A program made the translations under genes and the position numbers. Source: Eggerthellales bacterium (GTDB lineage: Bacteria; Actinomycetota; Coriobacteriia; Coriobacteriales; Eggerthellaceae). From it: DNA of 44,082 nt. Position 1 is the first letter of the stretch; each line of letters begins with the position of its first letter. Location of the stretch: positions 1 through 44,082 of the forward strand of contig JAQXGX010000087.1 in assembly GCA_029006935.1 (NCBI GenBank). Reading direction: 5' to 3'. Under the pieces are notes generated by a model. That model ran no database searches, was not told where the DNA came from, and saw nothing but the letters and a program-made list of their open reading frames with translations. This document shows, one piece after another, positions 16,115 to 25,855 of this stretch.

Positions 16115-16154
16115 TTGAACCTCGTTTTCCGCCCCGTCAGGGGCTCATGTCATG

Positions 16155-16196
16155 CGAAAAGACGGCAGCTACGCAAGACGTACCCACGTAGCTGCC
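16155..16196 (-). terminator. rho-independent terminator of the tig-clpP-clpX-valS unit
   Basis: A 10-bp perfect stem GGCAGCTACG / CGTAGCTGCC (16164-16173, 16187-16196) is followed on the minus strand by GTCTTTTC. It lies about 20 bp past the valS stop. Confidence 0.8.
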
Positions 16197-16218
16197 CATT
16201 ATACACTACCGTACGACC

Positions 16219-18882
16219 CTACCCCAGCTCGGCAAGCTGGTCAGAGATGCGGCCCAGCAGCTCCTCCAGGGAAGCGAGCTTGGCCTTGTCCTTCTCCACC
16301 ACCTCAGGGGCGGCCTTGGAAAGGAAGCCGGGGTTGGAAAGCTTCTTGCTGAACTTCTGAACGTCCTTTTCGACCTTGGCCTTTTCCTTCTCCAGGCGCT
16401 TGCGCTCGGCGTCAAAGTCCACCAGACCGGAAAGGACCAGGTAGATCTCCATGCCGGCAACCAGCACCACCGCGGACTCGGCGGGCTTTTCGGCCTGATC
16501 GGAAACCTCCAGGGAGCTCAGGTTGCCCATGGAGGTGATCAGCGCCTCCTGCTGGCGAAGAAGATCCGCGTCCTCTTCCACGGCCTTCACCGCCACGGGA
16601 ATCTGCTGCTTCGGGGAGATCCCGTAGCGGGAGCGGGTGGAGCGGACTGCCGAAACGACCTCGGTCACCAGGGTGATGGCGCGCTCGGAGCGGGGATCGC
16701 AGAAGCGTGCCAGCTGGGCGGCATCGGGCCAGGGAGCCACGATCAGGTAGTCGGTCTCCTTCACCGGCAGATCCTGGTAGATCTCCTCGGTGACGAAGGG
16801 CATGATGGGATGGAGCAGGCGCAGGGCCTGGTCCAGAACAAAGACCAGGTTGCGCTGGCATACGGCGCGATCGGGACCGTCGGATGCCAGGCGGCTCTTG
16901 GAGAACTCGATGTACCAGTCGCAGAACTCGTTCCAGAAGAAGGCGTACAGCTCACGGGTGATCTCGCCGAACTCATAGGACTCGTAAGCGGCGTCGATGC
17001 GCTCCACCAGGCTGGCAAGACGGCTGAAGATCCACTTGTCCGCCGGGGTGACGGGCTCGGGATCGCCCGGCTGGAAGCCGTCCAGGTTCATGCTCACGAA
17101 GCGGGCGGCGTTGCGGATCTTGTTGGCAAAGTTTCGGCTGCTTTCCAGCTTCTTTTCGTTGAAGCGCATGGCCTGGGCGCCGGTAACCTGCATGAGCAGG
17201 CCAAAGCGCATGCCATCAGCGCCGTAGTCCTGCATCAGCTTCACCGGGTCCACGCCGTTGCCGCGGCTCTTGGACATGGGCTTGCCGTCGGCCGCCATGA
17301 CGGTGGGATGGATGATCACGTCCCTGAAGGGGATCTGACCGGTGCAGTACTCGGAGGACATGACCATGCGCGCCACCCACAGGCCCATGATGTCCCGGGC
17401 GGTGGAAAGGACCTGGGTGGGATAGTGCCTTGCCAGGTCAGGGGCGTCCATGCCCTCTTCCGCCCAGCCCTGGGTGGCAAAGGGCCACAGCTGGCTGCTG
17501 AACCAGGTGTCCAGCACGTCTTCGTCCTGACGGGTGGCAGCGCCGCAGTTGGGGCAGGTGTGGATGCCGTCAACGGAAGCGTCCTCCCAGCCGCACTGGT
17601 CGCAGTAGTACATGGGAATGCGATGACCCCACCACAGCTGGCGGCTGATGCACCAGTCCTTCAGGTTCTCCATCCAATCCAGGTAGACCTGGGCCCAGCG
17701 CTCGGGGAAGAACCGGATCTGGCCGGACTTCACCGCCTCTGCGGCATCCACCTTGAGCTTGTCCACGGCCACGAACCACTGCTCGGAAAGCCAGGGCTCC
17801 AGGGTGTTGTGGCAGCGGTAGCAGTGCATTACGGAGTGCTCGTGATCTTCGATGTGGTCCAGCAGGCCCAGGGCCTCGAACTCTGCCACCACGGCTTCCC
17901 GGCATTCTTCCCGGCTCATGCCGCTGAACTTGCCGTAGCCTTCCACCACATGGGCGGTTTCGTCGAAGATGTTGATCTTGGGCAGGTCGTGACGCTCGCC
18001 CATGGCAAAGTCGTTGGGATCGTGGGCGGGGGTGGTCTTCACGCAGCCCGTGCCGAACTCCTTGTCAACGTAGAAGTCGGAGAAGATGGGGATCTGGCGA
18101 TTCACGATGGGAAGCATGACCGTCTTGCCCACCAGGTCCTTGTAGCGCTCGTCCTGGGGAGAAACGGCAACGCCGGTATCGCCCAGCATGGTCTCGGGGC
18201 GGGTGGTGGCCACCACCAGGTACTCGCGGCCGTCCACCGGTTCGGTCAGAGGGTAGCGCAGGTACCACAGATGCCCGGCCTCGTCTTCGTACTCGGCTTC
18301 GTCATCGGCAATGGCGGTGGTGCAGTGAGGGCACCAGTTCACGATGCGCTTGCCGCGGTAGATCAGGTCGTCATGGTACCAGTCGGTGAAGACCTTGCGC
18401 ACGGCCTTGGAAAACTCCGGGCTCATGGTGAACTGCTCGTCGTCGTAGTCGCAGGAGCAGCCCATGGTGCTGATCTGGTTCACGATGGTGGTGCCGTACT
18501 CGCGACGCCATTCCTGGCAGGCCTCGATGAACTTTTCCCGGCCGATCTCGCGACGGTTGATGCCCTGGTCCGCCAGGTGCTTGTCCACCTTGGTCTGGGT
18601 AGCAATACCCGCATGGTCGGTACCCAGGATCCAACGGGTCTGATAGCCCCGCATGCGGGCACGGCGGATGCAGGCGTCCTGGATGGTGTCGTTCAGGGCA
18701 TGGCCCATGTGCAGCACGCCGGTGATGTTGGGCGGCGGAATGACGATGGTGTAGGATTCGCCCGCATGCTCTCCAAAGCCCGGGGTGCGCTGAAAGAAAC
18801 CTGCGTCCTTCCAGGCCTCGAACAGAGGCTTCTCATGGGCGGCGAAGTCGTAGTCGACCTTCTTCGGCGTATCTTGTGCCAT
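16219..18882 (-). CDS. valS: valyl-tRNA synthetase
   Basis: This class I synthetase charges tRNA-Val. At 887 residues it has normal bacterial length. The HIGH-type signature is PPPNITGVLHMGH (49-61), and the KMSKS-type loop is KPMSKSRGNG near residue 535. A zinc-ribbon-like CDQCGW ... CPNCG lies in the middle. The C-terminus carries the expected coiled-coil arm (ERKRLEKEKAKVEKDVQKF). The start ATG overlaps the clpX stop by one base (TAATG), and GGGAGG lies upstream inside clpX, so translation is coupled. Confidence 0.97.
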   Translation of the reverse strand: MAQDTPKKVDYDFAAHEKPLFEAWKDAGFFQRTPGFGEHAGESYTIVIPPPNITGVLHMGHALNDTIQDACIRRARMRGYQTRWILGTDHAGIATQTKVDKHLADQGINRREIGREKFIEACQEWRREYGTTIVNQISTMGCSCDYDDEQFTMSPEFSKAVRKVFTDWYHDDLIYRGKRIVNWCPHCTTAIADDEAEYEDEAGHLWYLRYPLTEPVDGREYLVVATTRPETMLGDTGVAVSPQDERYKDLVGKTVMLPIVNRQIPIFSDFYVDKEFGTGCVKTTPAHDPNDFAMGERHDLPKINIFDETAHVVEGYGKFSGMSREECREAVVAEFEALGLLDHIEDHEHSVMHCYRCHNTLEPWLSEQWFVAVDKLKVDAAEAVKSGQIRFFPERWAQVYLDWMENLKDWCISRQLWWGHRIPMYYCDQCGWEDASVDGIHTCPNCGAATRQDEDVLDTWFSSQLWPFATQGWAEEGMDAPDLARHYPTQVLSTARDIMGLWVARMVMSSEYCTGQIPFRDVIIHPTVMAADGKPMSKSRGNGVDPVKLMQDYGADGMRFGLLMQVTGAQAMRFNEKKLESSRNFANKIRNAARFVSMNLDGFQPGDPEPVTPADKWIFSRLASLVERIDAAYESYEFGEITRELYAFFWNEFCDWYIEFSKSRLASDGPDRAVCQRNLVFVLDQALRLLHPIMPFVTEEIYQDLPVKETDYLIVAPWPDAAQLARFCDPRSERAITLVTEVVSAVRSTRSRYGISPKQQIPVAVKAVEEDADLLRQQEALITSMGNLSSLEVSDQAEKPAESAVVLVAGMEIYLVLSGLVDFDAERKRLEKEKAKVEKDVQKFSKKLSNPGFLSKAAPEVVEKDKAKLASLEELLGRISDQLAELG

Positions 18883-20369
18883 TACTCGGCTTCCTCCCTT
18901 GCCACGGCGGCCTCCGAAGATGCCGCTTCCTCAACTTCCTCTTCCTCCGGCGCCTCTTGCACGGCCTCCGGAAGGGGCTTCTCAGACTGCAGCTGAATGA
19001 CCGGCTTCTCCTGGCCGGTAATATGAACGGCCTCTATGACCACCTTCGACGGACCCTCTACCTCGGGCAGGTCGTACATGACGTCCTGGAGCACCCGCTC
19101 GCAGATGGAGCGCAGGCCACGGGCTCCGGTGCCGTGCTCCACCGCCTCCCGGGCAATGGCCCGCAGGGCGTCCGGGGTAACCTCCAGCTGGCAGTCCTCG
19201 AAGGAAAGCATCTTGCGGTACTGCTTCACCAGGGCGCTCTTAGGCTCCGTCAGGATGCGGACCAGGTCGTCCTCGCTCAGCTCATCCAGGGACGTGATGA
19301 CCGGGATGCGGCCCACGAACTCGGGGATCATGCCGAACTTGTTCAGGTCTTCCGGCAGCACCTGGGCCAAAAGCTCCGCCTCCGCCTGCTTCTTGGAGGA
19401 GGGAATGTCCACGTTGAAGCCCAGGCCGTGCTTGCCTACGCGCTGGGCCACGATGTCGGCCAGGCCCACGAAGGCGCCGCCCAGGATGAACAGGATGTTG
19501 GTGGTGTCGATGTGGATGAGCTCCTGCTGGGGATGCTTGCGGCCGCCCTGGGGCGGAACGCTGGCCTCGGTGCCCTCCACGATCTTCAGAAGGGCCTGCT
19601 GCACGCCTTCGCCGGAAACATCGCGGGTGATGGACAGGTTTTCCGCCTTGCGGGCGATCTTGTCGATCTCGTCGATGTAGATGATGCCGATCTGAGCGCG
19701 GGGAATGTCGAAGTCCGCGGCGGTGATCAGCTTCAGCAGGATGTTCTCCACGTCTTCGCCCACATAGCCTGCCTCGGTAAGGGTGGTGGCATCGGCAATG
19801 GCGAAGGGGACCTTCAGAGAACGTGCCAGAGTCTGGGCCAGAAGCGTCTTGCCAGAACCCGTGGGACCCAGGAGCATGATGTTGCTCTTGGCCAGCTCCA
19901 CATCATCGGCTTCGGCGCTTGCCCCCAGCTGGATGCGCTTGTAGTGGTTGTACACGGCCACGGAAAGGGCGCGCTTGGCCTGGTCCTGGCCCACCACGTG
20001 CTCCCCCAGCAGCTCGTAGAGCTCATGGGGCGTGGGCAGGTTGCCCAGGATCGAGGAAGCGTCAAGCCCGTCTGCGGAATCCCCGGGAACAAAGCCTTCG
20101 CCGGGAACGTAGCTTCCGTCCAGGTCCATGTAGCCCCCAGGACGGGAGATCCGCTCGTCGTCGAAGTCGTGCATGGACATCATGTTCTGCAGCACCGGGT
20201 TGAAGCCCAAATCCCGCATCATGGCGTCGGCGCAGATGGAGATGCACTCGTCGCAGATGTTGATGCCCTTAGGACCCTGGACCATGGCGGCAACCTCCTG
20301 GGGCTCCTTTCCACAGAAGGCGCAGGTGATGCCGCTTTTACGGGAACGTGAATCGCGTTCGTTTGCCAT
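18882..20369 (-). CDS. clpX: ATP-dependent Clp protease ATP-binding subunit ClpX
   Basis: This AAA+ unfoldase feeds substrates, including SsrA-tagged ones, to ClpP. The N-terminal zinc-binding domain has C16/C19 and C39/C42. Walker A GPTGSGKT is at 168-175 and Walker B is in [11 protein letters not shown]. At 495 aa it is about 70 residues longer than most ClpX. The extra length lies in the linker after the zinc domain (about 62-115) and in an acidic Glu/Ala tail. clpP is 16 bp upstream and valS overlaps downstream. tmRNA and smpB in the same window supply tagged substrates. Confidence 0.97.
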   Translation of the reverse strand: MANERDSRSRKSGITCAFCGKEPQEVAAMVQGPKGINICDECISICADAMMRDLGFNPVLQNMMSMHDFDDERISRPGGYMDLDGSYVPGEGFVPGDSADGLDASSILGNLPTPHELYELLGEHVVGQDQAKRALSVAVYNHYKRIQLGASAEADDVELAKSNIMLLGPTGSGKTLLAQTLARSLKVPFAIADATTLTEAGYVGEDVENILLKLITAADFDIPRAQIGIIYIDEIDKIARKAENLSITRDVSGEGVQQALLKIVEGTEASVPPQGGRKHPQQELIHIDTTNILFILGGAFVGLADIVAQRVGKHGLGFNVDIPSSKKQAEAELLAQVLPEDLNKFGMIPEFVGRIPVITSLDELSEDDLVRILTEPKSALVKQYRKMLSFEDCQLEVTPDALRAIAREAVEHGTGARGLRSICERVLQDVMYDLPEVEGPSKVVIEAVHITGQEKPVIQLQSEKPLPEAVQEAPEEEEVEEAASSEAAVAREEAE

Positions 20370-20385
20370 AGGTTCGAAAACGTCC

Positions 20386-21033
20386 TTACTCGGCAGAAGC
20401 GCCGTGGGTTGCGGTGATCTTGTCGACCAGGCCGTACGCGAGGGCTTCCTCGGCGGTCATGTAGTTGTCGCGCTCGGTGTCGCGCATGATGGTCTCCATG
20501 TCCTGGCCCGTGTTGTCGGACAGGATCTTGTTCAGCTGCAGGCGGGTCTTCTTCATGAAGTCGGCCACGATCTGGATCTCCGTCTGCTGGCCCTGAGCGC
20601 CGCCCAGCGGCTGATGGATCAGGACCATGGAGTTGGGCAGGCAGTAGCGCTTGCCCTTGGCACCACTGGAAAGCAGCACGGCGGCCATGGAGGCGCAGCA
20701 GCCGATGCACACGGTGGAGACATCGGGCTTGATGAAGTTCATGGTGTCCAGAATGGCCAGACCCGCGGTAACAGAGCCGCCCGGGGAGTTGATGTACAGG
20801 CTGATGTCCTTTTCGGGATCAGCGCTTTCCAGGTGCAGCAGCTGGGCTACCACGGAGTTGGCCACGTTGTCATCGATCTGCTCCCCCAGGAAGATGATGC
20901 GGTCGTTCAGCAGGCGGGAGTAGATGTCGTAGCTGCGCTCGCCGCGGGGGGACTGCTCGATCACGTAGGGGATCAGGGCATTGTGGGGATTGGACGGGGC
21001 AACGAAGCCCGTCGAAGAAAGTTGCAAGCTCAT
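20386..21033 (-). CDS. clpP: ATP-dependent Clp protease proteolytic subunit ClpP
   Basis: This serine peptidase forms the ClpP barrel. It has 215 residues. The catalytic triad is visible as S115 in [11 protein letters not shown]140 in LIHQPLGG and D189 in RDTERDNYM. The usual GQAASMAA around the serine is GCCASMAA here, a mild variation. It lies between tig and clpX; the 141-bp gap from tig contains a hairpin and a possible -10, so clpP-clpX may also have their own transcript. AAGAAGGT precedes the ATG. Confidence 0.97.
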   Translation of the reverse strand: MSLQLSSTGFVAPSNPHNALIPYVIEQSPRGERSYDIYSRLLNDRIIFLGEQIDDNVANSVVAQLLHLESADPEKDISLYINSPGGSVTAGLAILDTMNFIKPDVSTVCIGCCASMAAVLLSSGAKGKRYCLPNSMVLIHQPLGGAQGQQTEIQIVADFMKKTRLQLNKILSDNTGQDMETIMRDTERDNYMTAEEALAYGLVDKITATHGASAE

Positions 21034-21061
21034 GGGCTACCTTCTTTCAAACCATCAGGAC

Positions 21062-21121
21062 AGTCTAGTTATGGTTCCTATGATGTGGCACGGTCCGCCC
21101 TGCAAGCAAGACGGACCGTGC
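21062..21121 (-). other. hairpin and possible clpP -10 in the tig-clpP gap
   Basis: A perfect 10-bp stem GCACGGTCCG / CGGACCGTGC (21088-21097, 21112-21121) has a 14-nt loop. On the minus strand it is not followed by a T run, so it is not a standard terminator. TAGACT (21062-21067, minus) could be a -10 for clpP. The hairpin may set mRNA processing or stability. Confidence 0.45.
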
Positions 21122-21174
21122 GATTCATACCAGTTCTTCAGAACAGGGACGCGCCCGTTTCGCCTGAAGGCTGA

Positions 21175-22485
21175 TTAGTCTTCAAGTGCGGAAACGATGG
21201 CGTTTTCCATGACGGCATCGGCGGCCTTCTGGCGCATGATGCCTTCGCGAATCAGATACAGGCGGCCGTTCTTGCGCCACTCGTCGTAGGTTGCCTGGGG
21301 ATCTTCCACGCCGGACTCACGGAACTCGTCCATGACCTCCTCATCGGAAGCGGTGATCTCATAATGGCGAGCCCAGGCGTCCAGAGCCAGGTTCTCGGAG
21401 GTCATCTGCTTGGCCTGGGCCTTCACGTCCTCCTTGAACTTGTCGGCATCGATACCCTGCTGTGCCAGGTAACCGTCGAAGGTCATGCCCTGGCGCTGCA
21501 GCTGGGAGAAGAACTCGGAGAGCAGACGGCTCTCGGTTTCCTCGACCATGGCCTCGGTGGGCTCGCCCTGCAGGCGCTCTGCCAGGGCAGCCAGGCACTG
21601 GTCCTCGCGCAGACGGGGCAGCACCTGGGCCTTCTGCTCGGCGATGGAGTCGCCCAGACGCTTGCGCAGGTCCTCCACGGTGTCGAAGTTGAAGGTTTCC
21701 TTGACCCACTCGTCGGTGACCTCAGGCTTGACCTCCTTCTTCACCGCAACGCACTCCACGTTGAAGGTGATTTCCTTGCCGCCCAGGTCAGCAGCCAGAG
21801 AACCCGGCTTGTCCACGGGAATGACCAGGTTGAACTCCTTGGTTTCGCCCTTCTTCATGCCCAGGACCTCGGCATCGAAGGCCTCGGGGAGCTGGCCGGC
21901 GCCCATGCGGTAGCGCTGCTCGGTCATGGCCAGGGCAGCCACCTCTTCGCCCTGCATGTCCTTGGCGGTAACGGTCAGGTCCACCACGCTGTCCTTCTTG
22001 ACCTTGGTGTTGGCGCGAGCGTTCTCATAGGTCACGTAGAAGGCGGTGGTCACCTCCAGCTGCTCGTCGATCTCGGCCTCGGTGGCACCCTCTGCCGGCA
22101 TCTTGATCTCCACGTTCTCGTAGCTGTCCAGCTCGAAGGTGGGAACCACGCCGATGGTCATGACGTAGGAGTAGTCCTTGCCGGCCTCCACCAGGTCGAT
22201 CTCACCGAACTCGGGCTGACCCACGGTGGAATAGCCCGTCTGGTCAAGAGCCAGGGGGAAGGTGTCGTTGACCAGGTCGTCGGTGACGGCTGCCCGAGCG
22301 GCCTCGGGGCCCAGCAGGCTGTCGATTACCGGACGGGGAGCCTTGCCCTTGCGGAAGCCCGGGAAGCTGTACTGACGGGCGAAGGTGCGGTACTGCTTGC
22401 CAATACGGTCGTTGATTTCCTTGGCATCAACGGTCACCGTGATCTCGATGCGATTATCCTCAAGGGTCTTTACGTTCGTCTGCAC
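21175..22485 (-). CDS. tig: trigger factor
   Basis: Trigger factor is a ribosome-bound chaperone and prolyl isomerase acting on nascent chains. It has 436 aa. The ribosome-docking signature GFRKGKAPRPVI lies in the N-terminal domain near 43-54, followed by the FKBP-like isomerase domain (about 155-245) and the helical C-terminal chaperone arms. The start is GTG (22485), with GGAGGA 6 bp upstream. It heads the tig-clpP-clpX-valS set. An extended -10 (TGCGATAAT, minus) lies about 145 bp upstream. Confidence 0.96.
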   Translation of the reverse strand: MQTNVKTLEDNRIEITVTVDAKEINDRIGKQYRTFARQYSFPGFRKGKAPRPVIDSLLGPEAARAAVTDDLVNDTFPLALDQTGYSTVGQPEFGEIDLVEAGKDYSYVMTIGVVPTFELDSYENVEIKMPAEGATEAEIDEQLEVTTAFYVTYENARANTKVKKDSVVDLTVTAKDMQGEEVAALAMTEQRYRMGAGQLPEAFDAEVLGMKKGETKEFNLVIPVDKPGSLAADLGGKEITFNVECVAVKKEVKPEVTDEWVKETFNFDTVEDLRKRLGDSIAEQKAQVLPRLREDQCLAALAERLQGEPTEAMVEETESRLLSEFFSQLQRQGMTFDGYLAQQGIDADKFKEDVKAQAKQMTSENLALDAWARHYEITASDEEVMDEFRESGVEDPQATYDEWRKNGRLYLIREGIMRQKAADAVMENAIVSALED

Positions 22486-22628
22486 TTAAGTTCCTCCAAT
22501 AGTTGTTTCTACGTGCCTTGCGGCGATAAAGGCGGCGCGCTTGCGCAAACCAGCGCTTGCGCATCCAGGCGACAACGTCCGACGGAAAGCCGTTCGAAAG
22601 CGCCTTTGCCCAAACGCGCCAATAGCGA

Positions 22629-22637
22629 ATTATCGCA
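22629..22637 (-). promoter_or_regulatory. probable tig promoter, extended -10
   Basis: TGC-GATAAT reads on the minus strand. TTTCAA (22652-22657) is a weak -35 at 17 bp. Confidence 0.45.
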
Positions 22638-22683
22638 CATCTAGTCAATCGTTGAAAGATTAAACCATAAGGACGAAAGGGGC

Positions 22684-22728
22684 AAACAGAATGCCGCCCG
22701 CGGGGACGCTCGACCCCACGGACGGCAT
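22684..22728 (-). terminator. terminator of the amino-acid ABC importer operon
   Basis: ATGCCGCCCGCGGGG (22691-22705) pairs imperfectly with CCCCACGGACGGCAT (22714-22728). On the minus strand it is followed by TCTGTTTG. It lies 35 bp past the ATPase stop. Confidence 0.6.
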
Positions 22729-22762
22729 AGACGGGCTCTTCTTCGCCCCTCTTCTTCGTCCC

Positions 22763-23503
22763 CTACTTGATGTGACCTAGGAAGTCCTTGGTTCGCTCGG
22801 ACTTGGGATGGTCGAAAACCTGCTCGGGGGTTCCGTCTTCCACCACCACGCCGCCTTCCATGAAGATCACCCGGTCGGCGACCTCGCGGGCAAAGCCCAT
22901 CTCATGGGTGACCACCACCATGGTCATGCCCGCCTCGGCCAGGCCGCGCATAACGTCCAGGACGCCGCGGACCAGCTCCGGGTCAAGGGCGCTGGTGGCC
23001 TCGTCGAAGAGCATCACGTGGGGGTTCATGGCCAGGGCGCGGGCTATGGCCACGCGCTGCTGCTGGCCGCCGGAAAGCTGGGAGGGCATGTAGTCGGCGC
23101 GGTCCGCAAGGCCCACGCGCTCCAGCTGCTCCAGGGCAATGCGCTCCGCTTCCTCCTTGGAGCGGCCGAGCACCTTGCGCTGGGCGAGCATGACGTTCTT
23201 CTTGGCGGAAAGATGAGGGAACAGGTTGAACTGCTGGAACACCATGCCCACGTGCTCGCGGAGCTTGTCCACGTTGGTCTTGGGGTCGGTGATCTCCTGT
23301 CCTTCGATGTAGATGTGGCCGCCGGTGGGGGTCTCCAGCAGGTTGATGCAGCGCAGCATGGTGGACTTGCCGGAGCCGGAAGGTCCCAGGACCACCACTA
23401 CCTCGCCCTTCTTGATCTCGATGTTCACGTCCCTCAGGACCACGTTGTCGCCGAATGCCTTTTCCAGATGGCGGATGCTCACCATGGACTCAGTGCTACT
23501 CAC
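22763..23503 (-). CDS. polar amino-acid ABC transporter ATP-binding protein
   Basis: This is the GlnQ/HisP-type ATPase (246 aa) of an amino-acid importer. Walker [10 protein letters not shown] is at 40-48, the signature LSGGQQQR at 143-150, and Walker [13 protein letters not shown] at 163-174. The ORF track starts too early at 23563. The GTG at 23503 fits the family length and has GGGAG 6 bp upstream. It overlaps the permease stop by 8 bp, which implies coupled translation. Its partners are the permease and lipoprotein genes directly upstream. Confidence 0.94.
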   Translation of the reverse strand: MSSTESMVSIRHLEKAFGDNVVLRDVNIEIKKGEVVVVLGPSGSGKSTMLRCINLLETPTGGHIYIEGQEITDPKTNVDKLREHVGMVFQQFNLFPHLSAKKNVMLAQRKVLGRSKEEAERIALEQLERVGLADRADYMPSQLSGGQQQRVAIARALAMNPHVMLFDEATSALDPELVRGVLDVMRGLAEAGMTMVVVTHEMGFAREVADRVIFMEGGVVVEDGTPEQVFDHPKSERTKDFLGHIK

Positions 23504-24854
23504 CGTCAGCTCCCTTCTGATCGTCAGACGCCGCCTGAGGGGCCGCCTGCTTCTTAGCCCCAAGACGCAGCTTGCGCTTGGGCTTGGGTGCCGGTGCGCC
23601 GCCGCCGTTGTCGGCCAGGGCCAGGCGCTTCTCCAGCACGGTGACCACGCGGATAAGCGGCAGGGTCACCACCAGGTAGAAGAAGGCAGCCACGATGTAA
23701 GGGGTCATGTTGCCGGTAAGGGCCACCACGGAGCGGGAGTAGAGCATGAGTTCCATCACGCCCACTGCTGCCAGCAGGGAGGTGTCCTTGTACAGCAAAA
23801 TGAACTCGGAGGTCATGGTGGGGATCACGCGACGCACGGTCTGGGGAATGATCACGCTGAACATGGTCTGGGCCTGGTTCATGCCCAGGGAACGGGAGGC
23901 CTCGAACTGGCCCTTGGGGATGGACTGGATGCCGGCACGCAGGATCTCGCACATGTAGGCGCCCGAGTTGAAGGCCATGACCATGACCGCCAGCACGTAC
24001 TGGTTCAGGTTGATACCCATGAGGGGCAGGCCGAAGAAGGCGATGTAGATCTGCAGGAACAGCGGGGTGCCGCGGATGACGCCCGTGTAAAGGGCGGCCA
24101 CCACGTGCATGATCTTGGAGCGGGAAATCTTCATGAAGGCTGCCGCCAGGCCGATGGGAATGGCCAGGGGGAAGCCCACCAGGCACAGGGCAAGGGAGAT
24201 GAGCCAGCCGGTGAACACGGTCGGAATGGAGGACACGATCAGCTGGGGCTCAAGGAACAGGCGTAGCACGGTCACGGAGTTCCATGCCTGGATGAAGGGT
24301 TGCTCGTCCATCCAGTTGACGATCTTCTGGGCCAGCGATGCCTGGGTCACCTCGATGGAGGGAGACTGAGCAAGCTGCTCCACCTGGCCGTCGTCGCGGG
24401 TGAAGGAGCCGGAAAGGGTTACCTCGCCGGTGATGTTGGGCAGGCAGGCGTTGTAGGTTTCGATGCGCACTCGCAGGCCCGCCTCCAAGGGGGTGGCGAA
24501 GTCCACGGTAACGCTTTCGTTCTGCTCGTCGATGACCGCTTGGGCGTCCACGCTCAAGCGCTCGATGCCGTTCAGCACCGTCAGGCGAGCGGAGGAGTCG
24601 GCGGTCAGGTCGGATCCTTCGGGGAACTGGACGGTCACCGAGGAAACGGATTCGCCCTTGTCCACCACCGCTTCCCAGGTCACGCGGGTGGGCACGCCGC
24701 CCAGCACGTTACCCGTGGATGTTTCGTTGCCCTTCGCCGTGGTCACGTCCTGGGTCAGCGCACTTGCCAGCAGGGGCATGAGCGTGATCACCAGGGAAAG
24801 CGAAAGAGCCGTGACCAGCGTCTTCTTCAGAACGCCCTTCAAGTCAGCAGCCAT
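23496..24854 (-). CDS. amino-acid ABC transporter permease with extra N-terminal extracytoplasmic domain
   Basis: This 452-aa protein has a core of the HisM/GlnP permease type. From about residue 190 it carries several membrane segments with the EAA-type loop [20 protein letters not shown]. It is unusual in starting with a membrane or signal segment (about 10-32) followed by roughly 130 residues of beta-rich polar sequence ([12 protein letters not shown] to SPSIEVTQ) that should lie outside the cell. Ordinary permeases of this family are 220-300 aa. A Lys/Ala-rich cytosolic tail ends it. The ATG at 24854 has AAGGGGAT upstream. The added domain may help dock the binding protein, which is inference. 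Confidence 0.88.
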   Translation of the reverse strand: MAADLKGVLKKTLVTALSLSLVITLMPLLASALTQDVTTAKGNETSTGNVLGGVPTRVTWEAVVDKGESVSSVTVQFPEGSDLTADSSARLTVLNGIERLSVDAQAVIDEQNESVTVDFATPLEAGLRVRIETYNACLPNITGEVTLSGSFTRDDGQVEQLAQSPSIEVTQASLAQKIVNWMDEQPFIQAWNSVTVLRLFLEPQLIVSSIPTVFTGWLISLALCLVGFPLAIPIGLAAAFMKISRSKIMHVVAALYTGVIRGTPLFLQIYIAFFGLPLMGINLNQYVLAVMVMAFNSGAYMCEILRAGIQSIPKGQFEASRSLGMNQAQTMFSVIIPQTVRRVIPTMTSEFILLYKDTSLLAAVGVMELMLYSRSVVALTGNMTPYIVAAFFYLVVTLPLIRVVTVLEKRLALADNGGGAPAPKPKRKLRLGAKKQAAPQAASDDQKGADGE

Positions 24855-24920
24855 GTTTTGAAATCCCCTTGTTCTATGCATAAAAACCGAATACAGAGCG
24901 CTTCATTATACGATAAACAC

Positions 24921-24966
24921 GCAAAAAATAGGGGAACCGTCCGCAATGGGCTGCAGACGGTCCCCC
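24921..24966 (-). terminator. attenuating terminator between binding-protein and permease genes
   Basis: GGGGaACCGTC (24931-24941) pairs with GACGGTcCCCC (24956-24966). On the minus strand it is followed by TATTTTTTGC. It lies about 25 bp after the binding-protein stop. Partial termination here would give more binding protein than membrane components, a common design. Confidence 0.8.
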
Positions 24967-24991
24967 ACAGGTGCGCTTGAGAAGCGAAGGC

Positions 24992-25789
24992 TTAGCCCAG
25001 GTACTCCTTGATGAGCTTGTCGTAGGTGCCGTCCTCCACGATCTCCTTCAGGGTCTTGTTGAAGGCAGCGGTCAGCTCGGGGTTGTCCTTGTTGACGATG
25101 ATGCCGTACTGCTCGCCGGTGGGGATGACCTCAAGGACGGTCATGTCCTTGTACTCGCCGGCCACATGGGCTTCGGCGACGGGGTCGTCATAGATGGCGG
25201 CGTCGATCTTGCCCGTGCGCAGGGCCTGCAGCAGGTCGGGGGTTTCCTGGAAGGGGGTGTAGTCAGCCTTCTTCAGGTTTTCCTTGGCCCATGCCTCGCC
25301 GGAGGAACCGGACTGGGCGCCGATCTTCAGCTCAGCGGAGTTCAGGTCCTCCTTCTTCTGGAACTTGGCGTCCTTCAGGACCACCACGGCCAGGTTGGAG
25401 TCATAGTAGGAATCGGTGAAGTCCACCTGCTCGGCGCGCTCGTCGTCGATGGTGATGGCGCTGATGGCAACATCCACGGAGGAACCGCCGGCAACTGCGG
25501 TGACCAGGGAGTCGAAGGCCTGGTTCTTAAGCTCGACCTCCAGGCCCAGGCGATCGCCGATCTCCTGCATCAGAGCAGGGTCAAAGCCCTTGATCTCCTT
25601 GCCGTCCATGTACTCCATGGGCGGATAGTCGGCACTGGTAGCAACCGTGATGGTGCCCTCGTTGATGAGCTTGAAGTCAGCAGTGGCATCCTGCTGGGTG
25701 TTGCCGCCGCCGCATGCGGTCAGGGCAAGGCAGCCAGCCAGGAGCGCTGCGCAGGAACCCGCCGCAAGAAGCTTCTTTCCAATCTTCAT
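24992..25789 (-). CDS. amino-acid ABC transporter substrate-binding lipoprotein
   Basis: This family 3 solute-binding protein has 265 aa. The signal peptide ends in a lipobox, LALTAC-GGG, so it is anchored to the outer face of the membrane. The mature part starts GTITVATSADYPPMEYMDG and includes GFDPALMQEIGDRLG, the usual opening of polar amino-acid binders. The exact ligand is not readable. The ATG at 25789 with AGAGGGAG upstream is preferred over the ORF track start 8 codons earlier. It is first in the importer operon, with inverted repeats upstream. Confidence 0.93.
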   Translation of the reverse strand: MKIGKKLLAAGSCAALLAGCLALTACGGGNTQQDATADFKLINEGTITVATSADYPPMEYMDGKEIKGFDPALMQEIGDRLGLEVELKNQAFDSLVTAVAGGSSVDVAISAITIDDERAEQVDFTDSYYDSNLAVVVLKDAKFQKKEDLNSAELKIGAQSGSSGEAWAKENLKKADYTPFQETPDLLQALRTGKIDAAIYDDPVAEAHVAGEYKDMTVLEVIPTGEQYGIIVNKDNPELTAAFNKTLKEIVEDGTYDKLIKEYLG

Positions 25790-25824
25790 GGTGTTCTCCC
25801 TCTGTTTTCGCAATAAACGACTTC

Positions 25825-25855
25825 GTATTCACTTTTTATGAATACTGCAAGTATT
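25825..25855. promoter_or_regulatory. overlapping inverted repeats upstream of the amino-acid importer
   Basis: GTATTCA (25825-25831) and TGAATAC (25839-25845) form one inverted repeat. AATACT-GCA-AGTATT (25841-25855) forms a second that shares its left arm. They lie 36-66 bp upstream of the start codon, with TAAAAT (25853-25858, minus) as a possible -10. They are likely operator sites for an unidentified amino-acid-responsive regulator. Confidence 0.5.

Noticed and set aside
16810-18996. 728-aa plus-strand ORF opposite valS
   Set aside because: It is a GC-bias shadow of valS; it is His/Gly/Val-rich, has no family motifs and no ribosome binding site.
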